Numbered from the stretch's first letter, positions 8,242 to 15,507 are shown. The stretch: 15,507 nucleotides of DNA from an uncultured Bacteroidales bacterium (GCA_903873355.1 CAIQOG010000078.1:1-15507); one strand, 5' to 3'. Numbers and translations are program-made. The notes: generated by a model not told the origin, from the letters alone.

Positions 8242-9098
8242 AGAAAAATACACAATTGAGATTCAAGAAAATATATATAGAAATAACAAATAGCTGCAAT
8301 TTCGATTGCAGCTTTTGTTTTAAAACAGCGCGGGCAACCAAATTTATGTCGCCAGATGAGTTTCGTTTGGTGGTTGAGAAAATCCGCCCTTTTACTAATT
8401 ACATTTATCTGCATGTGCTCGGAGAACCCCTTTTACATCCAAAATTAGATGAAATTCTGACTATTGCTGAAACTGCAGGACTGAATGTAAACATCACTAC
8501 CAACGGAGGTTTGCTGGAACGAAAAAAGGAAATAATTTTCAGACATGCTGTCCGTCAAATAAACATTTCTCTCCACGATGCTGAGGAGAATATAGTTCCA
8601 GAAAAATGGGATGATTACCTCAATTCGGTGCTCGAATTTGCACAACAGGTAGCTTCAAAAACCTATATGTGTTTGCGTCTCTGGAATACTACCAGTGAGA
8701 CGAGCAATGGATTTAATTCATTTTTCATAAGTAGAATAGCTTCAAAATTCAATCTTACAGAAGATAAGTTGCAGGAAAATACAAGTGGAAATGGCATAAA
8801 GTTGGTTGATCATATTTTTCTGCAACGTGCACCCCGTTTTGAATGGCCGGACGAAAAGCAGACCGGAACACAAACTCAGAAACATTGCTATGCACTCCGT
8901 GACCACATTGCAATTCTGGCTGATGGACAGGTGGTTCCATGCTGTTTGGATGCGGATGCAGTTATGAATCTTGGAAACATTTTCGATGAAGAATTAGATA
9001 AAATTTTGAATAAAGAAAGAGTTCAGCTAATCCGTAACGGATTTGCCAACAATACTATAACTGAAAAACTTTGTCAAACCTGTGGTTTTAATGTTTAA
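8217..9098 (+). CDS. Radical SAM protein with C-terminal SPASM/twitch-like cysteine region, function unknown
   Basis: This 293-aa protein binds a 4Fe-4S cluster and S-adenosylmethionine: ITNSCNFDCSFCF gives the CX3CX2C site (Cys27, Cys31, Cys34), and HVLGEPLLHP is the GGE-like SAM motif. The C-terminal region has five further cysteines, in HCYALRD, VVPCCLD and LCQTCGF, which resembles a reduced SPASM or twitch domain able to hold one auxiliary cluster. NLGNIFDEEL between them is also typical of SPASM proteins. SPASM enzymes often modify peptides or make cofactors, but I cannot name the substrate and no candidate peptide gene is adjacent. The ATG at 8217, 14 bases after kdsD, is inside a palindrome. 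TTG at 8256 is a possible alternative start that would leave the domain intact. It is cotranscribed with the KDO genes by position. Confidence 0.85.
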   Translation: MTQSHHITKKNTQLRFKKIYIEITNSCNFDCSFCFKTARATKFMSPDEFRLVVEKIRPFTNYIYLHVLGEPLLHPKLDEILTIAETAGLNVNITTNGGLLERKKEIIFRHAVRQINISLHDAEENIVPEKWDDYLNSVLEFAQQVASKTYMCLRLWNTTSETSNGFNSFFISRIASKFNLTEDKLQENTSGNGIKLVDHIFLQRAPRFEWPDEKQTGTQTQKHCYALRDHIAILADGQVVPCCLDADAVMNLGNIFDEELDKILNKERVQLIRNGFANNTITEKLCQTCGFNV

Positions 9099-9405
9099 TT
9101 AATTCAGCAACTAATAGGTTATACAATTACTTTATTGGAAATCTTCCGTGGATGTACCCGAACGACCACATTATGAAGCAAAACACAGTTATTTTGTATT
9201 TATTTAAGAAGAAATTTCGTTTTATTTTGTACTCGTTTAATTTATGTTACTATATTTGTCTGATAAATAACTCGGAATTTATTTTTACTTTTAGTGATTG
9301 AGTCTATCAAAGTGTTGATAAACAGACCATTAAAGTGATTATTGTTGAACGTGTTAAATATATGAGAGATTTAATATCTATAGCTTAATTTAAAAAATTC
9401 AAAGT
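9099..9405. other. 307-base intergenic region before the small barrel gene
   Basis: This AT-rich gap holds the promoter at 9226-9258. It also has a leader hairpin at 9302-9327: GTCTATCAA, loop AGTG, then TTGAT and AGAC with a short bulge. No terminator hairpin is visible after the radical SAM stop. A 48-codon open frame starting at ATG 9154 overlaps the promoter, has no recognisable motif and is not called. Confidence 0.5.
9226..9258 (+). promoter_or_regulatory. Bacteroidota-type promoter for the small beta-barrel gene
   Basis: TTTG at 9226-9229 and TATATTTG at 9251-9258 are separated by 21 bases. Both elements match the -33 / -7 consensus exactly. The start of transcription would be near 9265, leaving a leader of about 140 bases that includes the hairpin at 9302-9327. 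This makes the downstream gene likely to be expressed on its own rather than only with the KDO operon. Confidence 0.6.
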
Positions 9406-9846
9406 ATGAAAAGAGTAATTTTATTTTCGTTGTTCATCGTAGTATTTATGAGTACTATTTGTGCTCAGGAAAATCAAAAGGCCATTGGTCTTCGTATCGG
9501 ATTATATTCCGGAGAGCTTAGTTATCAACATCCGCTCAGTAGTGCAAATCGATTGGAAGCTGATTTGGGGTTGACAGCCTATGGTGTAGGATTAAGTGGT
9601 ATTTATCAATGGGTATGGAATATACCTTCAGTTGCGGATGGTATGAAATTGTATGCAGGTCCGGGTTTGGGCTTAGGTATTTACAGCTCTGTTTTTGCAG
9701 CAGGTTTACTTGGACAGGTGGGATTAGAATATAATTTTAAATTCCCTCTGAAATTATCCCTCGATTTTCGTCCCGGACTTTATCTAGCACCCGGAATTAT
9801 CGTGGCATCCGATGGGTTATGCTTGTCAGCCCGTTACAGGCTTTAA
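9406..9846 (+). CDS. Small predicted outer-membrane beta-barrel protein
   Basis: The protein has 146 residues with a signal peptide (MKRVILFSLFIVVFMSTICA) likely cut before Gln, a common arrangement in Bacteroidota. The Cys in that region is not in a proper lipobox. The mature part alternates hydrophobic and polar residues, is rich in Gly, Tyr and Leu, and shows probable strands such as KAIGLRIGLYSGELSYQH, ANRLEADLGLTAYGVGL, VGLEYNFKF and a last strand ending SARYRL. This fits a small barrel of about eight strands in the outer membrane, but no specific family is recognised. It has its own promoter and a strong terminator, so it is a single-gene unit. Its role could be structural or stress-related; nothing in the sequence decides. 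Confidence 0.7.
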   Translation: MKRVILFSLFIVVFMSTICAQENQKAIGLRIGLYSGELSYQHPLSSANRLEADLGLTAYGVGLSGIYQWVWNIPSVADGMKLYAGPGLGLGIYSSVFAAGLLGQVGLEYNFKFPLKLSLDFRPGLYLAPGIIVASDGLCLSARYRL

Positions 9847-9848
9847 TA

Positions 9849-9891
9849 AAAAAAGGGATTCGAAAAACTTAAAGTTATCGAATCCTTTTTT
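9849..9891. terminator. Bidirectional intrinsic terminator
   Basis: GGATTCGA (9856-9863) pairs with TCGAATCC (9878-9885), with a weaker AACTT/AAGTT inner stem. A run of A precedes the stem and a run of T follows it (9886-9891), so it gives a U-tract on both strands. It would end the plus-strand barrel gene and the minus-strand receptor gene, which converge here. Confidence 0.85.
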
Positions 9892-9914
9892 CTATACATA
9901 GATTCAAATTCTTA

Positions 9915-12407
9915 CTATTTGATATTCATTCCTGCTCCTTCAATCTGTTTCTTTTCAATATTAATCTCAGTCTCCTCTTTGCTTTGGAACTTCCCAAAGC
10001 GGTACGACAGTTTAAACCAGAACGTTAGTCCATCATAAGCATTGTAAAAATCAGTCCTTGTAAACTCAGTAGGGAACGACAATTGGAGCGGGTAAGATTT
10101 GGTTACCTCAGCTGTAAGGGTTAAGTTGTTGTTCTTCAATAAACTACGTGATACATCTACCAGAAAATATTCAATCGGTTTTTGCAATGTGTAAATTTGA
10201 AGATTTCCTTTAGGAATCAACTGATACTGCGCATCCAGTTTTAATTTCCACGGCATATTGATATGTGTGCTTGCGTAAAACACCCAATAGGGTTGAGCAT
10301 TTTTACTACCATCTGAATATACATAACCGGCTATATTCTGTAGATTGTACCCAACATAGAAAAACAGATAACTCATATCGTTGAAATTCATAGGTTTCTT
10401 GAAGAAATCAGGACCTTTCGTAATCAGGTCGAATGGAATTGGAAACGACAGAGATGCATTAAAATTTCCGATATTCTCGTAATTCTTATAAGTTTGATTG
10501 CTGTATAATGAGTCTTTAAAGGATTGGGAAGTCATCATTGAGATATTCTTTGTAAATGAATAACTTGTACGCAGACTTACAAAGTTGAATGCCGTAAAGC
10601 TCAGGTTATAATTGTCGTAGAAATTCGGCTTAAGATTTTGATTACCAACAGTTCCGGTGTACTGGTCGAAATAGCCTGAACTATTCGGGTCGAGTGTATT
10701 GTAAGATGGTGCGGAAATTTTCCGTGAATATTGTCCACGTACGTTTAAAACAGGAGTGAATTCGTACATTAAATTTACTGTTGGAAATATATTCAGCAAG
10801 GTGTCACCATAAGCTCTTGTACTACTTGCAACTTTGCCCGAGTATAAAAAATTCTCCATACGCACACCAACCGTGGTACTCAATTTTCCAAACTTCTTAC
10901 GTGCTTCAAGATACAAAGCAAAATTGGTTTCATCATAGTTGAAGTCTTTTGTCTGGTTATCAATATAGAGTCTGTTTGTAAAAATATCAGCTGTCGGACT
11001 CGATAAATTGTATTGTCCCAGATTGTGAGCCAGTGCTTTACTGAACTTTCCGCCGGTGTTTATCTGTATGGGTTTAAACTTTAAATCGACATCGTATTTT
11101 ACATAGGCATTTGTCAGATTCAGATTTACAGAATTGATACCATAATTTGGTATCTGTGGCATCGATGAGTTTGCATTCCCGTTGCGTGTATAATTTGAGA
11201 AATAGCCTGTAATCTGAAGATTCTTTGCACCGGCAGAATCCAACTGAGTTTTGTATTTTCCCACTATTTCGTGATTTGCATTTCGGTTTTGGTTCACGTA
11301 CAACGAATAGTAATTTAATTGAGAATAGCCTGGTAGGTTTTGCGCGAAATTATTTGTTGAATCGTTGCTAGAATTGTTGGCTATATTTAAATTATAGTTA
11401 AAAATCAGATTTGATTTTGGTGTTAACCTGAAATTGACCATGGGTCTGAAGTAGAAATTATTATTCAGTTGGTTTGAAATTCCATCGTGAGTAAAAACAA
11501 GGCCATTTAACTTGTCATTATTTTCATTGTAAGTCAGGTCAGTTTTGGTTTGAATAGCTACTTCGTGTGAATTATAACCTGTTTGAAGTTGCCAGTTCAC
11601 TTTCTTAACTTTCCCGTTCATAAGCAGCGACGGTGAGTATTTATTTTCCCCCAAACTATTACCGTAATGTAAATTAAGCGTGCCGTTAAATGAATTCAGA
11701 GCCACAGAACGGGTTATAATATTAATCACACTCCCATTGGTATTAGCTTCGAAGGAGGCTCCCGGGTTTTCTACCAGTTCAATTTTATCAATAGAGTTAG
11801 CCGGTAATCCCTGCAAAAAAGCCTTTAAATCTTCACCGGATAAATTAGCGGGCGAACCATCAATATATACAGCCAGATTTCTACCATTGAAAGTCAGATC
11901 ACCAGTAGCAGATTTAATTACACCGGGAATCTTTTTGAGTGCATCTTCCATTGAACCTGATGTCAGACTCGGATTACCTTTCACTAAATAAGTGGTTTTA
12001 TCGGCATCTACTTTAATGAATTCCTGCTTATTCCCGACAACAGTAACTTCGTTCAACTTTACTTCTTTTTTGCGGGCAAGTAGCTGCATATCCGGTAATT
12101 TAATCTCTGTTGAATTTTCAGTTATTTCAAAATTCAACGAATCAGGCAAATATGCATCAGCTGTAACTTTCAATTGGTACTTTGCTGTTATTTTCGGAAT
12201 AAGAAGTTCGTTCTCGCATTTTTGAGAAGTGAGAGTTTTAACCGGCCTTGAAGTTGTGATTGCGGTGTTTTTTATTACTATTTTCTTTGTAGTAAAGTCA
12301 GACTGACAAGTATTATCTTCGGTCTGAATTTTGATTTTCAATGTAATATTTTGTGCATGAGCAAAAAACACAAAGAAAAGGATTGGCAGAAAGCTGATTC
12401 TTTTCAT
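9915..12407 (-). CDS. Outer-membrane beta-barrel family protein, TonB-dependent-receptor-like
   Basis: The protein has 830 residues with a signal peptide (MKRISFLPILFFVFFAHA, then Gln). Residues about 20-112 form an N-terminal domain that replaces the usual carboxypeptidase-like regulatory domain; it has two cysteines (in NTCQSD and QKCENE). A TonB-box-like LNEVTVVGNK is followed by a plug domain (about 117-235) with AVYIDGSPANLSGEDL and the plug-end signature SIDKIELVENPGASFEANTNGSVINI, shown here only as a region. The rest is a large barrel (about 240-810) of aromatic-rich alternating strands ending near LSYRFGKF, with a short charged tail. This fits the OMP_b-brl_3-type group. No SusD partner or ligand gene is adjacent, so the substrate is unknown. 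It ends at a shared terminator; its promoter is not evident. Confidence 0.85.
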   Translation of the reverse strand: MKRISFLPILFFVFFAHAQNITLKIKIQTEDNTCQSDFTTKKIVIKNTAITTSRPVKTLTSQKCENELLIPKITAKYQLKVTADAYLPDSLNFEITENSTEIKLPDMQLLARKKEVKLNEVTVVGNKQEFIKVDADKTTYLVKGNPSLTSGSMEDALKKIPGVIKSATGDLTFNGRNLAVYIDGSPANLSGEDLKAFLQGLPANSIDKIELVENPGASFEANTNGSVINIITRSVALNSFNGTLNLHYGNSLGENKYSPSLLMNGKVKKVNWQLQTGYNSHEVAIQTKTDLTYNENNDKLNGLVFTHDGISNQLNNNFYFRPMVNFRLTPKSNLIFNYNLNIANNSSNDSTNNFAQNLPGYSQLNYYSLYVNQNRNANHEIVGKYKTQLDSAGAKNLQITGYFSNYTRNGNANSSMPQIPNYGINSVNLNLTNAYVKYDVDLKFKPIQINTGGKFSKALAHNLGQYNLSSPTADIFTNRLYIDNQTKDFNYDETNFALYLEARKKFGKLSTTVGVRMENFLYSGKVASSTRAYGDTLLNIFPTVNLMYEFTPVLNVRGQYSRKISAPSYNTLDPNSSGYFDQYTGTVGNQNLKPNFYDNYNLSFTAFNFVSLRTSYSFTKNISMMTSQSFKDSLYSNQTYKNYENIGNFNASLSFPIPFDLITKGPDFFKKPMNFNDMSYLFFYVGYNLQNIAGYVYSDGSKNAQPYWVFYASTHINMPWKLKLDAQYQLIPKGNLQIYTLQKPIEYFLVDVSRSLLKNNNLTLTAEVTKSYPLQLSFPTEFTRTDFYNAYDGLTFWFKLSYRFGKFQSKEETEINIEKKQIEGAGMNIK

Positions 12408-12541
12408 AGACTGGAATGATTTAAGAAAAGATAATTTTGAAAATTGACTTCAGAAGAAACTTACTTAAATATAGACTTAAAATCCGAAAATTTCTTACAC
12501 CTTAAATCAAATTTTTTGGTGGTAAAGAATGAAACTGATTT

Positions 12542-13603
12542 TTAAAATTCTATTCCATCTAGTAAATGAACATAAATTTCTATTGCTTCTTCAATTTCAG
12601 AACAAAGAATGTATTCATCAGCTGTGTGAGAACGTGCAGAGTCACCGGGTCCCATTTTGAGGCTTGGAAACGGCATAAGTGCCTGGTCGGACAATGTTGG
12701 AGAACCGAAAAGTATACGATTTAGTTCCTGACCACGCTTCACAACCGGATGTTCTAGCGGAGTGGCAGTAGAACTCAGTCGTGTAGAACGGGGTTGAACT
12801 TCACAACTTACATTTGTAAGAATCTCATTCAGAATTTGTTCATTGGAATACATTTCGTTGCTTCGCACATCCACTATAAAACTGCATTTATCGGGAACAA
12901 CATTGTGCTGCGTTCCGGCAGTGATTTGAGTGACAGACATTTTTACCGGTCCGAGTAAATCGGTTTTCTTTGGAAATTCAAACGTGCGAAACCATTCAAT
13001 ATCCTGCATAGCTTTATAAATGGCATTTTCACCTTCGTTGCGGGCAGCATGACCGGCTATTCCTGTTGTTGTGCAATCCAACACCATCAATCCTTTTTCA
13101 GCAACAGCCATATTCATTTGGGTCGGTTCACCCACAATGGCAAAGTCAACTTTTGGTAATTCGTTCAGCAAACATACGATACCATTTTGACCGGAAATTT
13201 CTTCTTCTGCACTTGCTGCATAAATAAGATTATAAGCCTGTTGACTTTGAGTAAGAATGAAAAATGCATGTAACAAACTTACAACACTTGCTCCCGCATC
13301 GTTGCTACCTAATCCGTTTAACTTTCCATTCTCAAGTAAAGGTGTAAACGGATCGTGAACCCAGCCAGCAACAGGTTTTACAGTATCAATATGCGAATTC
13401 AGCAAAATGGTTGGTTTAGCTGAGTCAAAATCAGGGCTTAACATCCAAATATTATTGTCTTTTCGTGAAACGACATAACCTTTTAGTTCTATGTAACGTT
13501 CCAAAAAATCAGCTGCAGCAGTTTCTTCTCGACTGAATGACGGTATGGCAATAAGTTGCTGCAAGAGTGCTACCGCATCATTAGATTCTTCCTGATTGTG
13601 CAT
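12542..13603 (-). CDS. argE: M20-family deacylase, ArgE-like (acylornithine deacetylase type)
   Basis: This is a 353-aa cytoplasmic di-zinc amidohydrolase. Metal and catalytic residues are visible: NSHIDT (His71, Asp73), LGSNDAG (Asp102, bridging), SAEEE (Glu133-135, general base region), VGEPT (Glu159) and RSHTADE (His326). A dimerisation insert occupies about 165-275. In context with argB it probably releases the acyl group from acylornithine or acylcitrulline in arginine synthesis. Studied Bacteroides species use N-succinyl rather than N-acetyl intermediates, so the acyl group is uncertain. DapE-like and other M20 peptidases share the fold; the gene symbol rests on context. It starts 3 bases after the stop of the alpha/beta hydrolase gene, so it is the third gene of the argB operon. 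Confidence 0.8.
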   Translation of the reverse strand: MHNQEESNDAVALLQQLIAIPSFSREETAAADFLERYIELKGYVVSRKDNNIWMLSPDFDSAKPTILLNSHIDTVKPVAGWVHDPFTPLLENGKLNGLGSNDAGASVVSLLHAFFILTQSQQAYNLIYAASAEEEISGQNGIVCLLNELPKVDFAIVGEPTQMNMAVAEKGLMVLDCTTTGIAGHAARNEGENAIYKAMQDIEWFRTFEFPKKTDLLGPVKMSVTQITAGTQHNVVPDKCSFIVDVRSNEMYSNEQILNEILTNVSCEVQPRSTRLSSTATPLEHPVVKRGQELNRILFGSPTLSDQALMPFPSLKMGPGDSARSHTADEYILCSEIEEAIEIYVHLLDGIEF

Positions 13604-13606
13604 TTG

Positions 13607-14473
13607 TCAGATTAATTTATTCTTTTTCATCCACGTTTTCAATAATTCAGGCCAGTTGTCGACAGGAATTCCACGTTTTCGCATTCCAAAACCATGACTG
13701 CCTTTAGCAAAAGTATCCAGTTGAGCTTCTATTTTCTTTTCTTTCAGTGCTTCATAAAGCTGAATACTATTTTTTACAGGCACCGTTTTGTCATCATTGG
13801 CGTGAACGATATAGGTTGGTGGCGTTTTTTTTGTAACCTGAAGTTCATTTGAGTAGAGTTTCACTAACTCATCACTTGGTTTTTTGCCAAGGAGATTATT
13901 CCGTGAACCTTTATGAGTTAATGTACTATCCATAGTAACAACAGGATATCCCAGAATCATAAAGGCCGGACGTTCGATGGCAGTTTTAAAGTGTGTACCT
14001 ACGGTTGAAGCCAGGTGACCACCTGCCGAAAATCCCATAATACCGATTTTCTTTTTGTCGATATTCCATTCTCTGGCTCGTTTATGGATTATTGCCAATG
14101 CAGTTTGTGCATCAGTCAGTGGTACCTGGGTATGACCGTTTGGCATGCGGTAATAAAGCACAAAAGCAGTCACTCCCAGATCGTTGAACCATTTGGCAAA
14201 TTCCGAACCTTCTTTGATTTGTGAAACCCCTGCATATCCACCACCCGGACAAATTAAAACGGCAGTACCGTTTGCATTTTCTTTCGAAGCTGGAAATGCT
14301 AACATCCTTGGTTCTGAAATATCTATTAAGAATTCTTTGTCGCGATATTTTTCCGGGGTTGCGATTTGGTTACTTTCTTTGGGTCCGTTCGGATAAAGTT
14401 TGATAATTTCCTGTGAAAATCCGACATTTGATATCATAAGTGATAAAATCAATAAGTAAAAGATTCGTTTCAT
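13607..14473 (-). CDS. Exported alpha/beta hydrolase (BD-FAE / acetyl-esterase-like)
   Basis: The protein has 288 residues with a signal peptide (about 1-20, ending GFSQ). The alpha/beta hydrolase fold is clear: CPGGGYAGVS (75-84) forms the oxyanion-hole loop, GFSAGGH (147-153) contains the nucleophile Ser149, HANDDKTVP (224-232) supplies the acid, and GSHGF (258-262) the catalytic His260. This set matches esterases of the acetylxylan-esterase / BD-FAE type, which act on acylated sugars in the periplasm or outside the cell; the substrate here is not known. The gene begins 2 bases after the argB stop and ends 3 bases before the argE-like start, so an exported esterase is embedded in an amino-acid operon. 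An intracellular role is unlikely given the signal peptide. Confidence 0.85.
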   Translation of the reverse strand: MKRIFYLLILSLMISNVGFSQEIIKLYPNGPKESNQIATPEKYRDKEFLIDISEPRMLAFPASKENANGTAVLICPGGGYAGVSQIKEGSEFAKWFNDLGVTAFVLYYRMPNGHTQVPLTDAQTALAIIHKRAREWNIDKKKIGIMGFSAGGHLASTVGTHFKTAIERPAFMILGYPVVTMDSTLTHKGSRNNLLGKKPSDELVKLYSNELQVTKKTPPTYIVHANDDKTVPVKNSIQLYEALKEKKIEAQLDTFAKGSHGFGMRKRGIPVDNWPELLKTWMKKNKLI

Positions 14474-14475
14474 GT

Positions 14476-15246
14476 TTAAAGGATTATTTTAGTTCCTGAA
14501 TTAGTATGTATTTGGTCGGCACGGGTTATAACCACCTGTTTTACACCGGCATTTAATGCTTCAAAAGAGTTTTCCAACTTAGGAATCATGCCGCCATTGA
14601 TAATTCCATTAGCCACATATTGTTCGAAAAGGGCAGGTGTGAGTTGTGCAATAACACTTTCGTCGTCGGTTTCGCTCATCAACACCCCTTTTTTCTCAAA
14701 GCAGAACATCAGAGTCACTTCAAAGTATTTCGCTAATGCTTTGGCAGCTTCACCGGCAATGGTATCGGCATTGGTATTCAGCAAGTTGCCTTTTTTATCG
14801 TGGGTAAGCGGTGCCAGCACGGGAACGATTCCTTTGGAAATCAAATCGGCAAGAATGTTGGCATTTACCTGTTTTACATCGCCCACAAAGCCGTAATCCA
14901 CATCTTTCACCGGACGTTTTTCTGATAGCATGTAATTCATATCGGCACCGGTAAGTCCCAATGCATTCACATCAATAGCCTGTAGCCCGGCAACAATTTG
15001 TTTGTTTACCAATCCGCCATACACCATTGTAACCACTTTCAGCGTTTCTTCGTCGGTGATACGGCGGCCATTTACCATCTGACTTTCAATACCGAGTTTG
15101 GCAGCAATAGCAGTTGCAGAGCGCCCGCCACCATGAACGAGCACTTTATTGCCTTTTATTTTTGAGAAATCGGATAGTAATTGTTTCAGGCTTGTCGGCT
15201 CTTCCACAATTTTTCCTCCGACTTTTACAACTGTAAGTTTTTCCAT
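14476..15246 (-). CDS. argB: N-acetylglutamate kinase family (ArgB), Bacteroidota type
   Basis: The 256 residues belong to the amino-acid kinase family, which phosphorylates N-acylglutamate in the second step of arginine synthesis. Visible features are KVGGKI (Lys8), HGGGRSAT (38-45), the substrate loop VNGRRITDEE (58-67), GLTGADMN, LLNTNADTIAGEAAKAL (155-171) and GGMIPKLENS (218-227, Lys223). Where E. coli ArgB has the catalytic Asp of SDVSG, this protein reads FCFEKKG (181-187). From memory that is the normal form in Bacteroidota, and it may go with N-succinylglutamate use. The gene is the first of a three-gene unit (argB, esterase, argE-like) with 2-3 base gaps. Upstream lies a long palindromic element rather than a recognisable promoter. 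Confidence 0.93.
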   Translation of the reverse strand: MEKLTVVKVGGKIVEEPTSLKQLLSDFSKIKGNKVLVHGGGRSATAIAAKLGIESQMVNGRRITDEETLKVVTMVYGGLVNKQIVAGLQAIDVNALGLTGADMNYMLSEKRPVKDVDYGFVGDVKQVNANILADLISKGIVPVLAPLTHDKKGNLLNTNADTIAGEAAKALAKYFEVTLMFCFEKKGVLMSETDDESVIAQLTPALFEQYVANGIINGGMIPKLENSFEALNAGVKQVVITRADQIHTNSGTKIIL

Positions 15247-15249
15247 TTT

Positions 15250-15351
15250 TTACCACTGAGGTACTAAGATTACAAAGAATCACTAAGTATGGAATTACAA
15301 TAATAGAAACTTCTATTTGTAACTTAGTGGACTAAGTGGCTTAGTGGTTAA
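15250..15351. repeat. About 100-nt palindromic intergenic element between apt and argB
   Basis: The left side (15250-15288) carries ACTRAG-type units, e.g. CCACTGAG, GTACTAAG and CACTAAG. The right side (15323-15351) carries their complements, CTTAGTGG, ACTAAGTGG and CTTAGTGGTTAA. In the middle, TTACAATAATAGAA (15295-15308) pairs with TTCTATTTGTAA (15311-15322) around a 2-base tip, and CACTAAG (15281-15287) continues into CTTAGTG (15323-15329) after a bulge. The whole element can fold as one long hairpin. Its repeated ACTAAG units at 8-9 base spacing suggest a dispersed family. Confidence 0.75.
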
Positions 15352-15353
15352 TT

Positions 15354-15507
15354 TTAAAATTGTATCAACGAATGAATATCTTTTGCGCCTTGCAAGCGAG
15401 TGCGTCCGTTCAGGAATGTAAGTTCAATCAAAAAACTTACATAAACCGTGCTATGTGCAAACTTGGTCAAGAGTTCCAGTGCTGCACTTGCACTACCACC
15501 GGTTGCC
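15354..15507 (-). CDS. apt: Adenine phosphoribosyltransferase, C-terminal fragment (cut by window edge)
   Basis: The minus strand is open from the window edge to a TAA at 15354-15356, giving 50 residues. They begin ATGGSASAALELL and contain VSFLIELTFLNGRTRL. The ATGG stretch is the end of the PRPP-binding loop, and FLIEL.FLNGR is the characteristic C-terminal signature of adenine phosphoribosyltransferase, which salvages adenine to AMP. The N-terminal two thirds, including its start, lie outside the window. The gene precedes argB in the same direction, but the palindromic element between them makes cotranscription uncertain. Confidence 0.85.
   Translation of the reverse strand, partial: ATGGSASAALELLTKFAHSTVYVSFLIELTFLNGRTRLQGAKDIHSLIQF

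Noticed and set aside
9154..9300. Open frame of 48 codons on the plus strand in the intergenic region
   Set aside because: It overlaps the promoter elements, is rich in Phe, Ile and Tyr from AT-rich DNA, and has no recognisable motif or start context.
12408..12541. Terminator or promoter between the receptor gene and the argE-like gene
   Set aside because: A TTCTTACACC...GGTGGTAAAGAA pairing is possible but has bulges, a long loop and no U-tract, and no intact TAnnTTTG was found on the minus strand.

Overview
The window looks like chromosome from a member of the Bacteroidota, most likely Bacteroidales. The reasons are: promoters of the TTTG / TAnnTTTG type; A-rich leaders without clear Shine-Dalgarno sites; signal peptides ending just before Gln (three exported proteins); a SusC-unrelated TonB-receptor-like barrel; and an ArgB with the CFEKKG motif that I associate with this phylum. 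G+C is moderate to low. No phage, transposase, CRISPR array or plasmid gene is visible.

Layout. A tRNA-Arg(CCG) runs off the left edge on the minus strand. A plus-strand block follows: radA (DNA repair), gyrB (gyrase B), a LOG-family nucleotide phosphoribohydrolase, an unusual GH16-like protein with an N-terminal repeat region, a fused kdsA-kdsC gene, kdsD, and a radical SAM protein with a C-terminal cysteine cluster. A small beta-barrel gene with its own promoter (9406-9846) closes the block. A bidirectional terminator at about 9849-9891 separates it from the minus-strand half: an 830-aa outer-membrane barrel receptor, then an arginine-pathway cluster read as argB, a secreted alpha/beta hydrolase, and an ArgE-like M20 deacylase. 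The 3' end of an adenine phosphoribosyltransferase gene (apt) lies at the right edge.

How the genes work together. KdsD makes arabinose-5-phosphate, the KdsA half condenses it with PEP, and the KdsC half removes the phosphate. The two adjacent genes 5869-8202 therefore encode the three steps from ribulose-5-phosphate to free KDO for lipopolysaccharide. ArgB and the M20 enzyme would act at the acylated-intermediate steps of arginine synthesis.

Most notable signals: (1) the KdsA-KdsC fusion is joined by ten tandem heptanucleotides that look like intergenic repeat DNA now translated as a linker; (2) the GH16-like protein has lost the catalytic ExDxxE motif, lacks a signal peptide and carries an unfamiliar repeat domain; (3) a 35-nt near-perfect palindrome encloses the start codon of the radical SAM gene; (4) several different palindromic elements fill the short intergenic gaps. 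No single new defence or mobile system is evident. The best candidates for undescribed biology are the GH16-like/KDO/radical SAM neighbourhood and the domesticated repeat.
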